NCBI GenBank assembly: GCA_009602725.1
Contig: WELB01000213.1
Span: forward strand, 148,636 to 185,389
DNA: 36,754 bases
Direction: 5' to 3'
Origin: Spirogloea muscicola
Taxonomy: Eukaryota > Streptophyta > Zygnematophyceae > Spirogloeales > Spirogloeaceae
This document shows positions 19,376-28,886 of the stretch, piece by piece. The notes beneath the pieces are model-generated. The model worked only from the letters and a program-made list of their open reading frames with translations. It searched no databases and was not told where the DNA came from. The translations under genes were made by a program, and so were the position numbers. Position 1 is the first letter of the stretch; every line of letters starts with the position of its first letter.

Positions 19376-19842
19376 TGCTCTCCCGATGGGGGAGAGGGCT
19401 GTGAAAAGTCAACCCGAAGAGAAGGGACACCGTTCGAAGGGGTCAAAAGAAAGACATTGCTCGCCCATGCAAAAATGAAGATCGTGTATCTGAAACAAAC
19501 GGAGGCCACATGGCCAAGTACAAAGGCAAAAACATCTAAAGACCTACATAACCTACAGCAGATTGACCAGCTCAGTAACGGGTCAAAACATAAAGGTCGC
19601 TAATCGATGCCTGAATACTAGATACAAAAAAGAGGGGCTAGCAAAGCCAGCCCAGAAAAGAATGGACATTATCCAAAGGCCACAAAAAGGTGCCGAAAAG
19701 AAAAAGCTACACAACTAGACACGAATGCTGCAGATGGAAGCTCAGTACCCACGAGTGAGCAACAGCAAGTCAGAATAACTCGAAGGTGGGAAAGAGGCAC
19801 GCTGGGAAAGCGCTCTTAGAACTGGGGGAGGATGAACCACTC
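19376..19842 (-). repeat. Palindromic units and a solo family B tail (minus)
   Basis: Contains a minus-oriented mini-element (GGGCTGTGAAAAGTCAACCC, about 19394; TTCGAAGGGG near 19432) and a family B tail with only its last codons (about 19480-19620). A second core (GGGGCTAGCAAAGCCAGCCC) lies near 19635, followed by unique DNA. No gene is recognised. Confidence 0.55.
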
Positions 19843-20157
19843 GATACCCACGAGTGAGGAGCCGCAGATCCAAAAGACTAGCTGCCGGAAAGCAATTCCC
19901 TGACGATTGCCAGAGGCTGCAGCGAGAGCACGGCCAGCACGCAGGTGCAAGGCGTGGGCCATGGACCGCTGAAGGATCTGGAAAGACGCATGCAACAGAC
20001 CTGAGTTAACGAGCCAGCGGCGCTGGAGTCAGCCTGCTCACCTCGCCTGCGAAACACAGCGCGCCACGCAAGCCTAGCTAGCAGGTCGAGCCACTGGGAC
20101 CCCAGTGCCCCGTGCACATCCACGGCCGGGGGTACGAACTCGTCCCCAGCCGGGTGA
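19843..20157 (-). pseudogene. LINE family C 3' fragment, minus strand
   Basis: On the minus strand this reads HPAGDEFVPPAVDVHGALG, then SQWLDLLARLAWRAV. After a frame change it continues with the RMRLS and ALHLRAGRALAAAS helix and ends LRLLTRGYRVV; the stop codon is lost. It is 5'-truncated inside the nuclease-type domain. Confidence 0.6.
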
Positions 20158-20219
20158 ACGGAGCTAGGGAGAAGCAGCTCTACGCTTGCGGACTCGAGTT
20201 GAGCGCCTCTTGCTTGCTG

Positions 20220-20370
20220 ACGTCTTGGAGACTAGCATCTCTCCTTACTAATGTCACCTTAGGCACCTCACTTTAGGTCTCCGTGTTATGTAGCCTACGC
20301 TCTGCCTGAACACTGTATTGGATTGAATTGGCCTCCCTTTCATTTCAAGCGCTCCGCGCGCTTTCCCCCC
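20220..20370 (-). repeat. 'GCGCG' dispersed repeat, long reverse copy
   Basis: Mirror-order blocks of 19206-19375: ACTAATGTCACCTTAGGCAC, CTGCCTGAACACTGTATTGG, GGCCTCCCTTTCATTTCAAG and CTCCGCGCGC. Confidence 0.6.
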
Positions 20371-20454
20371 CCTTCCGGGCCCATTCAGGAAAGAAAAGCC
20401 AGAAGCCCAGAAATAGTTGACAAGGTCCAAGGGAAAGAGAGTAAGCTCTTCCAA

Positions 20455-20850
20455 AGAAAATTTCGTGTATTCCAAACAAACGAAGGCCAAATGGCCAAGT
20501 ACAAAGGCAAGCACATCTTAAGACTTACATAACCTACTGTAAATTGACCCGCTCATTGACCACGGGTCAAAATATTCAGGTCGCTAACCGATGCCTGAAT
20601 ACTAGATGGCAGATACGAAGCCCTTCGGCCACCAACTAGAGCTCGCCCAGCTTTTGGTGCAAAGCATTAGCCTGAGCACGCTGCAAACAAGCCGAAACTC
20701 GTCGTCGCAAGAACGACAGATATGCAGCTGGCAAGCCCATCTCAGCCGGGAACACATCTACATGTCGTGTGTAGCCTAGATTGGCTATAATTTGAAGGAG
20801 AGTAAGGAAATGAGGACCTAAGCAGCCAAAGATGTCGATTGTCCAAAGGG
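20455..20850 (-). pseudogene. LINE family B 3' fragment and tail, minus strand
   Basis: On the minus strand this encodes IDIFGCLGPHFLTLLQIIANLGYTRHVD, then PAAYLSFLRRRVSACLQRAQANALHQK. After a one-base loss it ends TRGQ with TGA at 20553-20555, followed by the tail to about 20455. Upstream it meets palindromic mini-element DNA at 20838-20850. Confidence 0.6.
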
Positions 20851-20970
20851 GGCGAGGGCTGTGAAATGGATCGAGCTCTTCCAAGGAAATTTAGCTCTTC
20901 CAAGGGGGGTGAGGGCTGTGAAAAGCCAGCCCGAAAGGGCTTTGCACGGTCCGACGGGGCTGGAAGCACT
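20845..20970 (-). repeat. Palindromic mini-element pair
   Basis: Two overlapping starts of the unit (GAGCTCTTCCAA at about 20873 and 20892) and one clear minus core GGGCTGTGAAAAGCCAGCCC at about 20908. The GGTCCGACGGGGC block follows. Confidence 0.6.
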
Positions 20971-21320
20971 GGATTACATGGTTAAGCAAGTACAATGTGA
21001 AATTATGCCACAAGATATGCCTCGCCTGGGCGAGCACATTCTTGCCGGGCAAGCCGGAGACGCTGCTAGCTTTGGAAGGAGAAATGGAAAGGGGAGCGGG
21101 GCTCGCTTCGTCGCCGTACCTTGTCGTCTTTCCACTACCTGCGTGACGCGTGCCCCAGCAGGCGCACGTTCAAGACGGAACCTTTGCAGGCGGTATTTTC
21201 CATTTAAGCTCCACTTGTCCAGGCGGCTAGGTTGCTTAGATTCCCTCGTTATTCCCTCGTTGACCGCATCGCGCTGCCAGGGCCAGCCAGACCCACCGCC
21301 TCCTCCTCCTCCCTCTCCTT

Positions 21321-21416
21321 TCGCTTTGTGTAGCCCCACGGTCTCCACTGCCCGTTGCCCTTCCTCTTTCGCTTTGTGTAGCCCCACGGTCTCCACTGCC
21401 CGTTGCCCTTCCTGCA
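21321..21416 (+). repeat. 48-bp tandem repeat, two copies
   Basis: Perfect or near-perfect units start TCGCTTTGTGTAGCCCCACG at 21321 and 21369. A family C end fragment (SDLRLLPRNY, stop near 21470) follows directly. Confidence 0.85.
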
Positions 21417-21690
21417 TAATTTTCCGGCAGCTAGTCGGTCGGATTTGAGGCTCCTCCCTCGTAACTACTGAGTGGTCCATCCTCCCCCGCTCTGCCATAG
21501 CCTCTTCAGGCCCCTTAGTAGCTGCTTAGCTCGTACTTTGGCCCCTTCGAACCTTGTCAATTCTTTTCGGGCTGGCTTCTCACAGCCCTTGCCCCCATTG
21601 GGAGAGCCACTTCTTTCCTGCATAGAGAATGTTCTGGCTCGACGTGGCCTTCCTTTCAGTCATGCGCGCCCCTTCCCTCCTCCCCACCTC
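21417..21690 (+). repeat. Family C end, palindromic unit, reverse 'GCGCG' copy
   Basis: Family C last codons and tail (about 21420-21485) are followed by the TTCGAACC...TTCTTTTCGG unit with core GGCTGGCTTCTCACAGCC (21570-21587). A reverse 'GCGCG' fragment (about 21620-21690) comes last. The series ends about 90 bp before the promoter of paralogue 2. Confidence 0.6.
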
Positions 21691-21782
21691 CTCCCCACCT
21701 GGCTGCTCTTGCCCTTCCCTTCCCTTCCCTCGCCCCCCCCTCCGTGCCTCTGCGCCCCCCCTTCCTTTCCCCAGCTCCCCCG

Positions 21783-21793
21783 CTACAAATAGC
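21783..21793 (+). promoter_or_regulatory. TATA-like core promoter element of paralogue 2
   Basis: CTACAAATAGC lies exactly 112 bp before the ATG at 21895, the same distance as in paralogue 1. Pyrimidine-rich DNA precedes it. Confidence 0.55.
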
Positions 21794-21894
21794 AGCTCCC
21801 AACAACAAATGCCGCCAGAGCCCTTGGGAGCATCAGTTGTTCCTCAAGCCCGACCCAGCACCACCTGCGGCAGCTAGCTGCTCTCGCAGCCACC

Positions 21895-22889
21895 ATGGCG
21901 GCCCGCATGGCGCTCCTGTTCGCGCTCCTCACCGCCATTGTGGCACCCATCGCTGGTGAGCATCAGCTGCAAGCACGGTGTTACAGTGCCCACCAGCAGC
22001 CTTCAAGTCCAATCGAGTCTCTCGTGGCAAATAATTACTTTAGCTGGCTTTGGCCAGCTGGCTTATGAAACTGCTGCTGCTGCTGCCCGTTCGACCCAGA
22101 GCTTGCAAGGCATTGGAGTTTTGTATTCTCGTCATTGGTCACTTGAGGTTTATGCGAAGGAGCAGTCCGCATGATGCTGGAGATGAGTTTGCAGCTGACC
22201 ACCATCTGACCACCTTGCCGCAGGAGCCAAGGCCCCCCCTTATCTGGCACCAAAAATCAAGACGCCCGCATGCTCACATATCCCGTGGTACTATCCCATC
22301 ACGGTGCCGCCCATCACGGTGCCCGCCGGCACAACGTGCACATGGTACTACATGGATGCTGCTCCTGTCCTGCGCCAGCACTGCGTCCAATCTGTGCCAC
22401 CTGACACGAGGATTCAAGCCCCCATTGACACTACTGGAAAGGGTGTATTCAGTTACAAATTTACAAAGGTGCGTCAGCCCGTGCATCGTACTCTCAGGAC
22501 CAAGGTTTGTCACTGTTTTGGATGTTTGTTTATGGCTTGGGGTTTATGGCTGTAATTTAGCAGTAGAGCACGTGTGATAGCAGTTGTGACAATGCCTCCT
22601 GTGCTGATGCTGATGCAGCAAGTCAATTGTCATCCATGGTGGTTGTAATGTGATGCTTATTGCTGAATGTATCTCTGTGCAGGCTGGCACTTACTTCTAT
22701 CAGGATTGTCAATTCCAATACACCATGAATGGCGAAATCATTGTCACAGCTGCCACCACAACGACGACGACGGTTGCAAAGGGCATGCACAAGCCAGCGC
22801 CACCTACTGCTAAGAAGGGCGGTCATAAACATCATCCACCCCCTCCCGAGAAAGCCGCCACGAAGCCCAAGCCCAAGGCCAAGAATTAA
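21895..22889 (+). CDS. Secreted cupredoxin-like protein, paralogue 2 (3 exons)
   Basis: Exons are 21895-21955, 22224-22468 and 22683-22889, with the same intron phases (1, 0) as the other two copies, giving 170 residues. It has a caccATGg start context. Residues 1-21 are a signal peptide (MAARMALLFALLTAIVAPIAG). The domain keeps the four Cys, H73 and M117, but Gln114 stands where a copper His would be in the C-x2-H-x2-M loop (CQFQYTM). The tail is the longest of the three, with a Thr run, GGHKHHPPPP and a (K)PKPKAKN end. A GGGTCAT/ATGACCC hairpin (22894-22909) follows the stop. The last ~40 bp of intron 1 resemble those of paralogue 1, suggesting recent duplication. Function is unknown; cupredoxin-like fold is inferred. 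Confidence 0.8.
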
Positions 22890-24580
22890 GAAAGGGTCAT
22901 GTATGACCCATGAAGCTGTAGAAGTTGTTAAGCAGTTGTCAAGGTCATTGACTTTGGCGTGAGTTCTTGTCCAATCCAGTGCATTGCAACACTCTTCTTG
23001 GTTGGCAAGCTGCTTGTTGCAACATTTGTGATGTATTGATAGAAAGGCAGCCTCTGATGGAATTTGTTTTGCTTGAGAACTTTGTAAGAAATTCTCCTGT
23101 AGTATGAGTGTTGTGGTACACAAACTCTTCTGACACTTCTGAAAGTAACTCCTCTCCCTAAATCACAAATAGCTTGACAAGTTAATCAAATAAAGTTGCA
23201 GCTAAGTCGCAACAACAAGTAAACCTATTGATATCACGATTGTGAACCTCCAAGTAAGTTCCTATACACTGAACAATGCTATGCACATTGCGCAAGCAAT
23301 GAATAGACTTGAAGCTGAAATATATCAACCAAATATATTCGGAAGAAGTATCCCTTGACTTGCTCTTGCAGATATTGTCATGCCAACTGTCTAGCAACAA
23401 ATGATGCACACTGCCTTTCAATATTCAAGTCGCACAGCAAAATTGTACTGTTGAGCTACATGAGTTGATGTACATGTTTTAGTGGCCCAAGCTCGCCTCT
23501 TTACCTCTTCTGGTGGATGGTCTGGCAAATGACAGCAAACGTATACTGGGACTGACCGTAATAAAATCTTGAGCCTCTTCATACCTCGCTGTTGAATTTA
23601 ATGATATGTCTTTACTCTTGTGCCACACGACCGAACTGGATATTCTGGCCATCAGCAACATCCGCCCCTGCTGATGGCAAAAGGTAACTTTCGTCAATCA
23701 TATTCACCATCGCGGTACCACCTGACCAATATGTGGTCGGCCCATCGACTGTGGTCAAGGGAGTGTGCAAAGTGGCATGCAGTAAGTGTTCTGATCCCTT
23801 TTAGCTACAACTGGAATGTATGCATCGTGCATCTGCATTGAGCGATGCTAAGTGGAAGTTATGTGCTTGAGTTATTTCACGTGGAGTCAATATCAAGAAA
23901 CTGTCCAATTTCAATGTGCAGACCCAACAATTAGTGGCAACATGTGCAACTTATAAGAAGCGAGGGAGGCAAGTACAGTAAGTAAGCCAGGTCAACCCCC
24001 CTCCTCGTGTCGGAATGTGGGCGCCTCACTTGCAAGGGCGTTCAGCAGGGAAGGAAACCTTTCTTTCCTGCCTGCCTCCTGACCTCACTCACACTGCCGT
24101 TACGCTGCCGAATGGATAGGAAGAGGTACAGGCGAGATGGGCGGCAATCCATTATCGGTCATCTGGCACGTGCAGGCCATCATACAGGCCCGGCTGCAAG
24201 CCATCAATTTGCAAGACATGGCAACAAGGGGAACCGAGCTTGGCCCCCTCATCAGGGGGACGGTACCTGGTCAAAGACTTCCTCATTTAACCCTCTTCTG
24301 CAAGTGCTGGTGAGGCCGTGCATCCAGGAGGACGACGAAGTGACCCCTCCTCCCATAGTGCCAGGATGGGCTTTTTTACAATTGCTATCATTGATGTGCT
24401 AGAGCCATCGTGGTGGTGATCCTTAACAGCTCCTGCCTGCTAGCTCGCCAACTTTTGTGCGCAGGCCTGAAGGGACGAAGATCATTGGCAAAGCTTGTGG
24501 ATTGACTTGCACAATGCATGGCAAGTCTAGCGGATGGCGCACCAGGTGGAGGAGTACGGCTGCTGATATTAGGGGCAACT
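22890..24580. other. Intergenic region after paralogue 2; no supported gene
   Basis: This is mostly unique, moderately A+T-rich sequence free of LINE and palindromic blocks. The longest frames (up to about 130 codons, 24007-24402 plus) have no recognisable domain. It probably holds the 3' UTR of the upstream gene and non-coding DNA. Confidence 0.4.
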
Positions 24581-25384
24581 TGTGAAAGCCAGCCGAGGCG
24601 TCGAAAGAGTGTGGCGCCGCAAGCCTGGGGCACCTGGAGACCTGGCGACGACGTCATGACCGTTGCGGGCCTTGCGCTGCAGGAGTGGCCAGAGCAGAAG
24701 GGTCTGGTATCGCAAGTGACGCCGCTTGGCAAGCAAAGTCCACGAGCCTGCAGCCTGGTAACGACCGGCAGCAGCTTTTTGGCTTGCGACAGGATGGGAC
24801 GAAGGCGAGGACCGGTGCCGTTGCGCCGGCATCAGTGAAGGCTTTGGGGCCTGCGGTGGCCGGGGCCGTGGACGGGACAACTTATGGGCGGCGAGGAGGC
24901 GCGAGTACAGTGGGCAAGGGGAGAAGGCGCGCGGTGCGCATGCAACAGAACGGTGGCCAGTCCAATCAGGCCAGAATGCATTGTTCAGAAAAGGGAGAAG
25001 GGGAAGGGGGGCTGGCGGGGGGCGTGGCGGCAAGAGCGGGCCCGATGGCGGCGGCGGAGCTGCGTTTGGGGGGCCAGCAATGGGGCGGCGGCGGCGGCGG
25101 GGCCCGCGGCGGCACTTCGTGGCGGCTTCCCAGGCGGGAATGCGCCCGGGCCGGGCAGTTTGGGCAGGGTGGCGGGAAAGGCGGAATCGGCGCCACGTCA
25201 GGTCGGCTGCCGCTTCCCATCTTGGACGGAGCGGAGATCGTGTGCAATCCGTCAACCATCCCTGGTTGTCGCATTGTCGCTCTGGGAAGAAATTGCTCGC
25301 CCATAGAGAAGAGGGGCTAGCAAAGCCAGCCCAAAAAGAACGGACTCCAATCAAAGCCAAAATATATCTTTGCAGTGGGGTTAG
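24581..25384. repeat. G+C-rich region with a 'GCGCG' repeat and palindromic core
   Basis: A 'GCGCG' copy lies at 24921-24992 (GAGAAGGCGCGCGGTGCGCA ... CATTGTTCAGAAAAG). A GCTCGCCCATAGAGAAGAGG block with core GGGGCTAGCAAAGCCAGCCC lies at about 25296-25333. Long overlapping open frames (up to 330 codons on minus, 211 on plus) run straight through these non-coding repeats and are low-complexity Pro/Arg, so they are not called genes. Confidence 0.5.
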
Positions 25385-25747
25385 ATGAAGATACTCGTGC
25401 TTATACTCTGTACTGCTGCCGCAATGATCATTGGAGATAGGGGTCTCCACGACGTTCAACTGGTGGGCCCCTTCGCGTTGCCCTGGCGGCATCTTTCTGA
25501 ACTCTGCCCCTCTCTTTCTTTGAAACCCGCACACGTCGTCCAGTGCCTCAACCGGGAACACGCGCCTCCCTTGTCGCCGGCTCTGCTTTGTGATTTGGCT
25601 GCCAGCCTACCTTCTCCCGCGAGACTTCCGGGCTGCCCAAATGGCCATTGTGACTGCCCGGATGGTTGCTGCTCGCCGCCCACCCAACCCCCGGCCCAAG
25701 AATGCCTGACCACGTCACTATTTATAGATAGTCAAAGGTCCTCGTAG
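25385..25747 (+). CDS. Possible small secreted Cys-rich protein (hypothetical)
   Basis: A 120-codon ATG frame starts with MKILVLILCTAAAMIIG, which resembles a signal peptide. It contains a Cys cluster (CPNGHCDCPDGCC) near residue 90 and a Pro-rich stretch. I do not recognise a family. It lies immediately after repeat DNA, no promoter or splice site supports it, and a chance frame is as likely as a gene. Confidence 0.2.
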   Translation: MKILVLILCTAAAMIIGDRGLHDVQLVGPFALPWRHLSELCPSLSLKPAHVVQCLNREHAPPLSPALLCDLAASLPSPARLPGCPNGHCDCPDGCCSPPTQPPAQECLTTSLFIDSQRSS

Positions 25748-25918
25748 ATCATGGAGCACCACGGCAAGGCGCTCCACACCCGTGTGATTCTCCTTCCAAG
25801 TGGTGTCGAAGTACGGATACGGACGAAAAGTCCGTGCGGGACGATGATTGGAATAACGCATTACCGATGATTGCTGATGCAACACCAGCGCCGACACATT
25901 CAGCAGATTGTTTAACAT
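25718..25918 (-). other. Coding-like minus-strand fragment, unrecognised
   Basis: A 66-codon minus-strand frame includes RPYPYFDTTWKENHTGVERL, which looks more protein-like than its surroundings. There is no start context, splice signal or neighbouring exon I can join to it. It could be a relic of a mobile element or a gene fragment. Confidence 0.2.
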
Positions 25919-26084
25919 GTGGGGACGCGATAGGCCCTTCGCGCCCTTCGAAAGGATAGAGAAGTCAGAGAACCGGCGCTCTTTATGGTCAATCCACTAT
26001 GACATCATCCGCTAACCGCTCTACCTTTCTGATTGTCGGTTAGACCGATCGTTGCAATATGTTGCCACGCCCTGGGATCAGAGG

Positions 26085-26310
26085 GGCTGATTCTCCTCTC
26101 GAAGAGCTTCAGTGAAAAGAAAGTGAGCTCTTCCAGAGAAATCTTCATATTCACGGCAATGGCTGTGAGAGGCCAGCCCAACGTAATTCACAAGGTCTGA
26201 AAGTGACGGATGGCGCACAAGGAAAGTGGCTCTCCCAATGGGGGCAATGGCTGTGATAAGCCAGCCCAAAGAAGATCGACAAGGTTCGAAGGGGCCAAAC
26301 TACGAAAGGG
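26085..26310 (-). repeat. Two clear palindromic mini-elements
   Basis: Minus cores ATGGCTGTGAGAGGCCAGCC (about 26159) and ATGGCTGTGATAAGCCAGCC (about 26247) are 88 bp apart. Each is preceded by a CTCTTCCA or GGCTCTCCCAATGGGGGC block. The second is followed by GACAAGGTTCGAAGGGGCCA. Confidence 0.7.
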
Positions 26311-26504
26311 CCACAAGGAAAAAAAAATGCAGGAAACAAAACGCAGGATACTGTTCTCCAAAACGAGAGCAAAAGGTGCTCAGCGAGAGCTTCTCTTTCG
26401 ATAAGCGATCACATGTGGTCTTGCTTCCATCAAAGTGGAACGAGTCAACTCCTCGCACGCTGAGGACGTGGCGTCTACACATTACAATGTTAAAACAGAC
26501 GGCC

Positions 26505-26810
26505 CTCTGGACCTTGTTCATTCATTTTGGGCTGGCCTCTCACAGCCACCGCCATGTGCTTGCCTTTGTACTTGGCCACTTAGGCCCTCCATGACTTAAA
26601 ACACACACCAATTCCTCTCCTGGAAGCGTCCTCACATTCTTCTGCGCTGGCCTCTCACTGCCACCCCCCTCTCCTAAAAAGAGAAGGGCTCGCCCATTGA
26701 GGATAGGGGCTGGAAAAGCCCAGAAAGCCCCCCTCTCCCAAAAGCGTCCTTTCTTCTTTTCTTGTCACAGCCCTTGCCGTAATTGGAAGAGCTCACTTCT
26801 TCTCAGACAG
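26505..26810 (+). repeat. Palindromic elements fused to a family B tail
   Basis: The core GGCTGGCCTCTCACAGCC (26530-26547) is followed at once by ATGTGCTTGCCTTTGTACTTGG of the family B tail. A degenerate core lies near 26646. The GCTCGCCCATTGAGGATAGG block with a core lies at about 26683-26722. No gene is recognised. Confidence 0.6.
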
Positions 26811-26987
26811 CTCGCCTCGTCTACCGTCTGAGCGCTCGACTTCTTCTATGCTCCTTTTCCCTTGTTGCAAATTTACCTGCAATTTTTGATATTTCATTCA
26901 GCAGTAGAAGAGGGGAACACCTTCCGAGTACCAATGACTGGTGATCGTACGGGCTACTTCCAAGAGAGCTTGGATAGGATGGATCAC

Positions 26988-27112
26988 TTAGTAACCACGA
27001 CTGAGGAGCCGCAAATCTGAAAGACTAGCAGCCAGAAAGCAATCCCCTTGACGAAAGCCAGAGGCTGCAGCTAGAGCACGACCGGCACGCAGGTGCAAGG
27101 CGTGGACCACAG
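26988..27112 (-). pseudogene. LINE family C terminal fragment, minus strand
   Basis: About 41 codons from VVHALHLRAGRALAAASGF to LRLLSRGY, with TAA at 26988-26990. At 27112 it abuts a plus-oriented piece of a palindromic unit (AGCCCTCGCCACCCCCTTTG). Confidence 0.6.
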
Positions 27113-27496
27113 CCCTCGCCACCCCCTTTGGAAAAGCCACTTTCTCTCTTCCTTTCTAAGAAAGAGCTGTGTGTGTGTGGCCAGAGGAGGAGGTTTTGCA
27201 GTGTAGGACTGACTGCTTTATTCAGAGCTGCTGACGTTCGACAAGCCGATAATGCCCACCATCAAGCAGCGAGCTCAATGGAGCCAACATTTGTCATAAT
27301 CTCTGTCCACAAAATGCAATAGCAGCTAGTGTCATGCCGGCTCCCGGGCACATTCTCTTCAGTCCACAAAGAAGAAACTAGCTAACAGTCCACAGCCACC
27401 GCCTCCTTTGTGGACGAGCCGTTCTTCCAATCTTTAGTAGCCTTGCTGATACAGCCAAATCTGCTAGAGCCACTTCCAACCTCTTAAAGGATAAAG
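27113..27496. other. Spacer without recognised gene
   Basis: Contains a short (TG)n run near 27169 and otherwise unique sequence. The one frame (27128-27322, plus) shows no domain. Confidence 0.35.
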
Positions 27497-28400
27497 TGCT
27501 CGCTCACAGAGGGTTCTTTTGGGGCTGGGAAAGGCCAGCCCCAAAAGAATGGACAAGTTTCTGAGACAGCGCTTTTGGCCCCTACGGACCTTGTCAATTC
27601 TTTTCGGGCTGGCTGTTCACAGCCCACGCCCTCTATGTGCTGACTCGTGGTTACTGAGCGGGTCAGCTTAGCATCAGGTGACGTACATTTGTCAATGTGC
27701 TTGCCTCTGTACTTGGCCGCGCAGGCCCTCTATCTCTTAATACACACTCGTTTTCCCTTGAGAGCCACTTTCTTTCTTCCAGCGGCAGAGGGCTGGCAGC
27801 CAGGTCGAGCAGGACGGACGTGAATGAGTTTTTAAGGGCGAAGCAAAGGGCGCTTTTCTAAGGGCGAAGCCCATTTGGCGATGGCTGTGAAAGGCCAGCC
27901 CAAAGGAAGGAACAAGGGGTAAGAGAAAGGAAGAAGCTCGTCCAAAAAATGCTCCCGATTCCACCTCCGATCTTGATCGCAATCTCTGAAGAACCGTCTT
28001 CATCCTAGAACGAAGGACCTGTACCGAAAGGGTAAGTGCTCGCCCACAGAGGGGCTCTTGGGTAGAAGAAGTGGCTCTCCCAATGGAGGCAAGGTAGGGG
28101 CTGGGAAAGGCCAACCCACAGATACGAGGGGCTGGGATTGGCCAGGCCTAAAACATTGGACAAGATCAAAAGAGCCAAAAGGGTGCCGGAAACATCATGA
28201 AAGAATAAAAGAATCAGTTCTTCGAAAAGGGGGGCGGCGGGCTGGGAATTGCGAGCCCACAAGAGAACGAACAATGCAGCCGGGAAGGCTAGCCCCAAAA
28301 GGAGAATGGACAAGGTCCCACCTTGAAGGTCCCCCCCCGATTGTTCTTAGTTCATTCTTTGTTCATTCGTTTTCCTGGGCTGGCCTCTCCCAGCCACCTT
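27497..28400. repeat. Palindromic mini-element cluster and solo family B tail (27.5-28.4 kb)
   Basis: Cores include GGGGCTGGGAAAGGCCAGCCCC (about 27517), GGCTGGCTGTTCACAGCC (27607-27624), GGCTGTGAAAGGCCAGCC (about 27884), three GGGCTGGGANN variants (about 28098, 28127, 28240) and GGCTGGCCTCTCCCAGCC (28377-28394). A B-like tail with its last codons (LYVLTRGY, TGA) lies at about 27627-27755. GCTCGCCCACAGAGGGG blocks precede some units. Confidence 0.65.
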
Positions 28401-28689
28401 CCTGGAAGCGTATGTCGCCCCTTGAAGATGGCCAGCCCAGCAAGGCGGCGGCTGCTGGCCCGCCTCTGGCGTCGCCGAGGTCCGCACCAATCGAATGTGG
28501 TCGCGGCACGCGCGGGACGATGAGCGCGCCCGGCGGTCTCGGGCGCCGAGCCCTGCGGGCGCCCGTGCGACCCGCCGCGGATCCTGGCGCCGCCGCGGCG
28601 GCAAGCGGGGCATCTCCGCCCAGCCGGTCCTTTTTTTATTGCAGATTCGCCGGCGCCGCGCCACCACCCGCCGCCACCACCGCCTCCCG

Positions 28690-28762
28690 TCCTACATGAA
28701 CACCTGTATGCACCTGGCTGGCCTCGTCCAGCCGGTCGTTGACTATGAGCAGCCGCTTTCTT
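28690..28762 (+). repeat. LINE family A tail repeat in the promoter of paralogue 3
   Basis: AACACCTGTATGCACCTGGC, the core GGCTGGCCTCGTCCAGCC (28716-28733) and GAGCAGCCGCTTTCTT match the family A tail. It ends at the base before the TATA-like element of paralogue 3. Its presence here, without LINE coding sequence, suggests a solo tail insertion or an origin shared with this promoter. Confidence 0.65.
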
Positions 28763-28773
28763 CTACAAAAAGC
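28763..28773 (+). promoter_or_regulatory. TATA-like core promoter element of paralogue 3
   Basis: CTACAAAAAGC lies 124 bp before the ATG at 28887 and differs from the paralogue 2 element at one base. It directly follows a family A tail repeat. Confidence 0.5.
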
Positions 28774-28886
28774 ATCTCTCGGCGCCACTCCCCCCCCAAC
28801 CCTTTCCCCTTACCGCAGCTGCCCCGGACCAGAGAGAGCCGCCGTGCCCCCCCCCCAGCGCAGCCGCCGCCGCCACCATCACCGCC

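Noticed and set aside
22894-22909. GGGTCAT-GT-ATGACCC as a transcription terminator
   Set aside because: Short hairpins do not terminate RNA polymerase II; kept only as a note in the gene entry.
24569-25561. 330-codon minus-strand open frame
   Set aside because: It runs through a 'GCGCG' repeat and a palindromic core that are non-coding elsewhere, is Pro/Arg-rich, overlaps a plus-strand frame of 211 codons and shows no domain. G+C content explains its length.
26281-26300. tRNA-derived SINE from GGTTCGAA-type B-box matches in palindromic units
   Set aside because: The last B-box positions do not fit, no convincing A-box lies at tRNA distance and no tRNA fold can be drawn.
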